Shown here: one piece after another, positions 61,093 to 64,000 of the stretch
How the letters are laid out: the number at the start of each line of letters is the position of its first letter
Numbering within the stretch: position 1 is the first letter of the stretch
NCBI RefSeq assembly: GCF_000424625.1
Contig: NZ_AUKG01000002.1
Span: forward strand, 1,116,001 to 1,180,000
Reading direction: 5' to 3'
Source of the DNA: Conexibacter woesei Iso977N
GTDB taxonomy: Bacteria > Actinomycetota > Thermoleophilia > Solirubrobacterales > Solirubrobacteraceae
DNA length: 64,000 nt
The notes under the pieces: generated by a model
What the model was told of the DNA's origin: nothing
The model's input: only the letters and a program-made list of their open reading frames with translations
Databases searched by the model: none
Translations under genes and position numbers: made by a program

Positions 61093-62229
61093 GTGGTGCA
61101 GCGGACCGACACCGACCATCAGCATCTCTCGCGGGCGATCGACCTCGCGACCCGGGGCCGTGGTCGGGTGCATCCCAACCCGGTCGTGGGCGCCGTCGTC
61201 GTCAAGGACGGGGTCGTCCTGGGCGAGGGCTGGCATGCCGAGTACGGCGGGCCGCACGCGGAGGTCAACGCGATCGCCGCCTGCAACGGGGCCGACCTGT
61301 CCGGCGCGACGATCTACGTGTCGCTGGAGCCGTGCTGCCACACCGGGAAGACCGGGCCGTGCACGGAGGCGATCATGGCCGCGGGGATCTCGCGCGTCGT
61401 GGTGGCCAGCGACGACCCGACCGGCAAGGCGTCCGGGCGGGGTCTGGGGATCCTGCGCGACGAGGGCGTGACGGTCGACGTCGCGGGCGGCGAGCTGGCC
61501 GAGCGCGCGCGGCTCGCCAACCAGGCGTTCCGCAAGCACGCGCGGACCGGTAGGCCGTGGGTGTTGTTCAAGTCCGCGATGACGCTCGACGGCAAGGTCG
61601 CGACGCGCACGGGCGACTCGAAGTGGATCTCTTCTGAAGCTTCCCGGGCCCTGGCCCACAAGTGGCGCGCGTCGGTCGACGCGGTGGCGGTCGGGATCGG
61701 GACGGCGCTGGCCGACGACCCGCAGCTGACGGCGCGGATCGAGGCCGATCCCGCGGCCGGCGAGCTGAAGCAGCCGCGTCGTGTCGTCTTCGACGCGACG
61801 GGCCGGCTGCCGCTGGACTCGAAGCTCGTGGCCCAGGCGCCGGAGATCCCGCTGACCGTCGTCGTGTCCCGTGCGGCGCCGCGTTCCGCGTGCGACGCGC
61901 TGGAGACCGCGGGCGCCGACGTGATCGTCGCGACCGGCGAGAACGAGCCGGCGCGGGTGAGGTCGGCGCTGGACGCGCTGGGAGACGCCGGCGTTCACGC
62001 CATCTTGCTCGAGGGCGGGCCGCACCTGGCGGGCGCGTTCCTCGACGCGGGGGAGATCGACGAGGTCCGGCTGTTCCTGGCGCCGTTGCTGCTCGGCGGA
62101 TCGAAGGCGCGCGATCCGCTGGAGGGCGAGGGCGTGGAGAAGATCAGCGAGGCGCTGCGCGCGCTGACGCTGGACTGCGAGCGCGTCGCCGACGACGTCC
62201 TGATCAGCGCCCGTCTGCGGGAGTGGTAG
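61093..62229 (+). CDS. ribD: Bifunctional riboflavin deaminase/reductase
   Basis: 378 residues from GTG 61093. Residues 1-145 form the deaminase: HPNPVVGAVVV, the zinc site GGPHAEVNAI with the Cys pair LEPCCHTGKTGPCTEAI. The remainder is the reductase (VLFKSAMTLDGKVATRTGDS then WISSEASRALAHKWRA and ILLEGGPHLAGAFLD). It converts the early pyrimidine intermediate to the ribityl form in riboflavin synthesis. It stands 28 bases after the glycosyltransferase stop. No FMN riboswitch fits in that gap. Confidence 0.96.
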   Translation: MVQRTDTDHQHLSRAIDLATRGRGRVHPNPVVGAVVVKDGVVLGEGWHAEYGGPHAEVNAIAACNGADLSGATIYVSLEPCCHTGKTGPCTEAIMAAGISRVVVASDDPTGKASGRGLGILRDEGVTVDVAGGELAERARLANQAFRKHARTGRPWVLFKSAMTLDGKVATRTGDSKWISSEASRALAHKWRASVDAVAVGIGTALADDPQLTARIEADPAAGELKQPRRVVFDATGRLPLDSKLVAQAPEIPLTVVVSRAAPRSACDALETAGADVIVATGENEPARVRSALDALGDAGVHAILLEGGPHLAGAFLDAGEIDEVRLFLAPLLLGGSKARDPLEGEGVEKISEALRALTLDCERVADDVLISARLREW

Positions 62230-62232
62230 TCG

Positions 62233-62826
62233 ATGTTCACGGGACTTGTTGAGGATCTTGGAGAAGTCGTCGCGGTCGACGCGGGCGCCGAGGGCTCGGT
62301 CCTGACGGTCGCCTCGAGGCTGACCGACGAAGTCGGGCTGGGCGACTCGGTCGCGGTCAACGGCGTCTGCCTGACCGCGACGCGGATCGAGGACGGCCGC
62401 ATGTCCTTCGACGTCATGCTGGAGTCGCTGCGGCGCTCGTCGCTCGGCGGCGTCGAGGTCGGCTCGGGCGTGAACCTCGAGCTGGCGATGAAGGCCGGCG
62501 CGCGCCTGGGCGGTCACATCATGCAGGGGCATGTCGATGGCATTGGGTCGGTCTCCGGCATTGCCGAGGACGGCTTCTCGCGCGTCGTGACGATCGACGC
62601 GCCCGCAGACTTGTTGAAGTACGTGGTGGAGAAGGGCTCGATCGCCGTGGACGGGATCAGCCTGACCGTGTCGCGGGTCGATGACACGTCGTTCGACGTG
62701 TCGTTGATCCCGGAGACGCTCGAACGCACCAACCTGGGCGGCACCGCTGTGGGCCGCACCGTGAACCTGGAGGTCGACGTCGTGGCCAAGTACGTGGAGA
62801 AGCTCGTCGGGGTGCATGCCCGATGA
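62233..62826 (+). CDS. ribE: Riboflavin synthase alpha chain
   Basis: Dismutates two 6,7-dimethyl-8-ribityllumazine molecules to riboflavin. 197 residues with the usual pseudo-repeat: [43 protein letters not shown] in barrel 1 and [13 protein letters not shown] then [14 protein letters not shown] in barrel 2. The gene starts 4 bases after the ribD stop and its TGA overlaps the ribBA start (ATGA). Confidence 0.96.
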   Translation: MFTGLVEDLGEVVAVDAGAEGSVLTVASRLTDEVGLGDSVAVNGVCLTATRIEDGRMSFDVMLESLRRSSLGGVEVGSGVNLELAMKAGARLGGHIMQGHVDGIGSVSGIAEDGFSRVVTIDAPADLLKYVVEKGSIAVDGISLTVSRVDDTSFDVSLIPETLERTNLGGTAVGRTVNLEVDVVAKYVEKLVGVHAR

Positions 62827-64000
62827 AGCCGACCGGTGAGGTCGCGCGCGAGGACGTGAGGTTCTCGACGATCGAGGAGGCGCTGGAGGACATCGCCGCC
62901 GGCAAGATGATCGTGGTCGTCGACGACGAGGACCGCGAGAACGAGGGCGACGTCGTCATGGCGGCGGAGTTCGTCACCGCCGACGACATCAACTTCATGA
63001 CGCGCCAGGCGGGCGGCTGGATCTGTCTCACGCTGACGCCGGACCGCTGCGACGAGCTCGGCCTCGAGCTGATGTCCTTGAAGAACGAGTCCGCGCACGA
63101 GACGCCGTTCACGGTCACGATCGAGGCGCGCGAGGGCGTCACCACCGGCATCTCGACCGCCGACCAGGCGACGACGATCCGGACCGCGGTCGCGCCGGAC
63201 AAGGGCAAGGCCGACATCGTGGTCCCGGGCCACGTGCATCCTTTGAAGGCGCGCGAGGGCGGCGTGCTGGAGCGCACGGGGCACACCGAGGCGTCGGTCG
63301 ACCTCGCGCGGCTGGCGGGCGTCATGCCCGCGGGCGTGATCTGCGAGGTGCAGAACGAGGACGGCTCGATGGCGCGCGTCGGCGACCTCGCCGCGTACTG
63401 CCACAAGCACGGCTTCAAGATGATCACGATCGCCGACCTGATCGCCTACCGGCGGCGGCACGACAAGCTCGTGGAGCGCGTGGTCTCGACGTCGATGCCG
63501 ACCGGCTTCGGCGACTTCACCGTGTACGGGTACCGGTCGCTGGTCGACGACAAGCACCACGTCGCGATGGTCAAGGGTGACGTCGAGGGCAAGGAGGACG
63601 TGCTGGTGCGCGTACACTCCGAGTGCCTGACCGGTGACGTCTTCCATTCGCTGCGCTGCGACTGCGGCGAGCAGCTGGAGAGCGCGCTGTCGATGATCGA
63701 GGCCGAGGGCGAGGGCGTCCTGCTGTACCTCGCCCAGGAGGGGCGCGGCATCGGCCTGCTCAACAAGCTCAAGGCCTACAAGTTGCAGGAGGAGGGCTAC
63801 GACACCGTCGACGCCAACCTCAAGCTGGGGCTCCCGGCGGACCTGCGCGACTACGGCATCGGCGCACAGATCCTGGCCGACCTCGGGCTGTCGTCGCTGC
63901 GGATCCTGACCAACAACCCCAAGAAGATCCGCGGGTTGGAGGGCTACGGGCTGCGGGTGACCGACCAGGTCCCGATCGCGCACGCGCCGAACCCGCACAA
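62823..64000 (+). CDS. ribBA: Bifunctional DHBP synthase / GTP cyclohydrolase II, 3' end outside window
   Basis: Starts at ATG 62823 and is open to the window edge (392 codons visible). The RibB half has the acidic loop [33 protein letters not shown] and the substrate block [20 protein letters not shown]. The RibA half has [20 protein letters not shown] (zinc Cys) and [20 protein letters not shown] with the GTP-binding Arg. It supplies both precursors of riboflavin. The visible end ([12 protein letters not shown]) is close to the expected C-terminus. ribH would be expected next. Confidence 0.96.
   Translation, partial: MKPTGEVAREDVRFSTIEEALEDIAAGKMIVVVDDEDRENEGDVVMAAEFVTADDINFMTRQAGGWICLTLTPDRCDELGLELMSLKNESAHETPFTVTIEAREGVTTGISTADQATTIRTAVAPDKGKADIVVPGHVHPLKAREGGVLERTGHTEASVDLARLAGVMPAGVICEVQNEDGSMARVGDLAAYCHKHGFKMITIADLIAYRRRHDKLVERVVSTSMPTGFGDFTVYGYRSLVDDKHHVAMVKGDVEGKEDVLVRVHSECLTGDVFHSLRCDCGEQLESALSMIEAEGEGVLLYLAQEGRGIGLLNKLKAYKLQEEGYDTVDANLKLGLPADLRDYGIGAQILADLGLSSLRILTNNPKKIRGLEGYGLRVTDQVPIAHAPNPH

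Overview
The window is about 72% GC bacterial DNA. Genes are tightly packed, often start with GTG or TTG, and overlap by ATGA or GTGA. Gene content suggests a deep-branching actinobacterium of the class Thermoleophilia (Solirubrobacterales-like): trpS-scpA-scpB, an aromatic operon running into cmk-der-metK, three Tat-type ferritin-like proteins in a row, and a homing-endonuclease-associated-repeat protein. There is no rRNA gene and I see no tRNA, so the taxonomic placement is inference.

Layout. 0-2.2 kb: a truncated subtilase, a DUF1360 protein, a small XRE regulator and a tiny membrane protein. 2.2-19.9 kb: housekeeping genes (trpS, scpA, scpB, rlmN, rluB, chorismate mutase, a HisC-type aminotransferase, DAHP synthase, tyrA, aroA, cmk, der, a DUF3352 protein, metK). 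An ankyrin-repeat gene and a GGDEF-like gene interrupt them on the other strand, and a strong hairpin ends the run. 20-25.1 kb: an alpha/beta hydrolase, an ECF sigma/anti-sigma pair, three ferritin-like proteins, TatA and a cupredoxin whose copper site is split by a one-base frameshift. 25.1-27.7 kb: two divergent genes related to homing endonucleases, one of them a LAGLIDADG enzyme inside what looks like a dead intein. 27.7-38.3 kb: a PH-domain membrane protein, priA, def, fmt, an ABC-F ATPase, rsmB, a zinc-ribbon protein, rpe, and a receiver/NarL-kinase/LuxR-regulator operon.

38.3-45.5 kb is the most unusual part: a lower-GC island of seven genes between inverted copies of a repeat of about 60-125 bp. 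The rightward part encodes a calcineurin-type phosphoesterase fused to a thymidylate-synthase-like domain, plus an unknown helical protein. A leftward four-gene operon, overlapping throughout, encodes an uncharacterised zinc-ribbon protein, a ThsB-type TIR protein, a SLATT-type membrane protein and a 5-hmdU-DNA-kinase-helical-domain (aGPT-pyrophosphorylase-like) protein. A divergent gene encodes a coiled coil joined to a HARE-HTH-like domain. I read it as a candidate anti-phage system built around modified pyrimidines in DNA, TIR signalling and a membrane effector. That reading is inference from domains and gene order.

45.5-64 kb: a MacB-like ABC transporter, a monooxygenase-fold protein, a second ECF sigma factor with a membrane-anchored partner, a split YeeE/YedE transporter and a surface-glycan block (flippase, methyltransferase, GT2, three GT-C-like membrane proteins). 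The riboflavin operon ribD-ribE-ribBA runs off the right edge.
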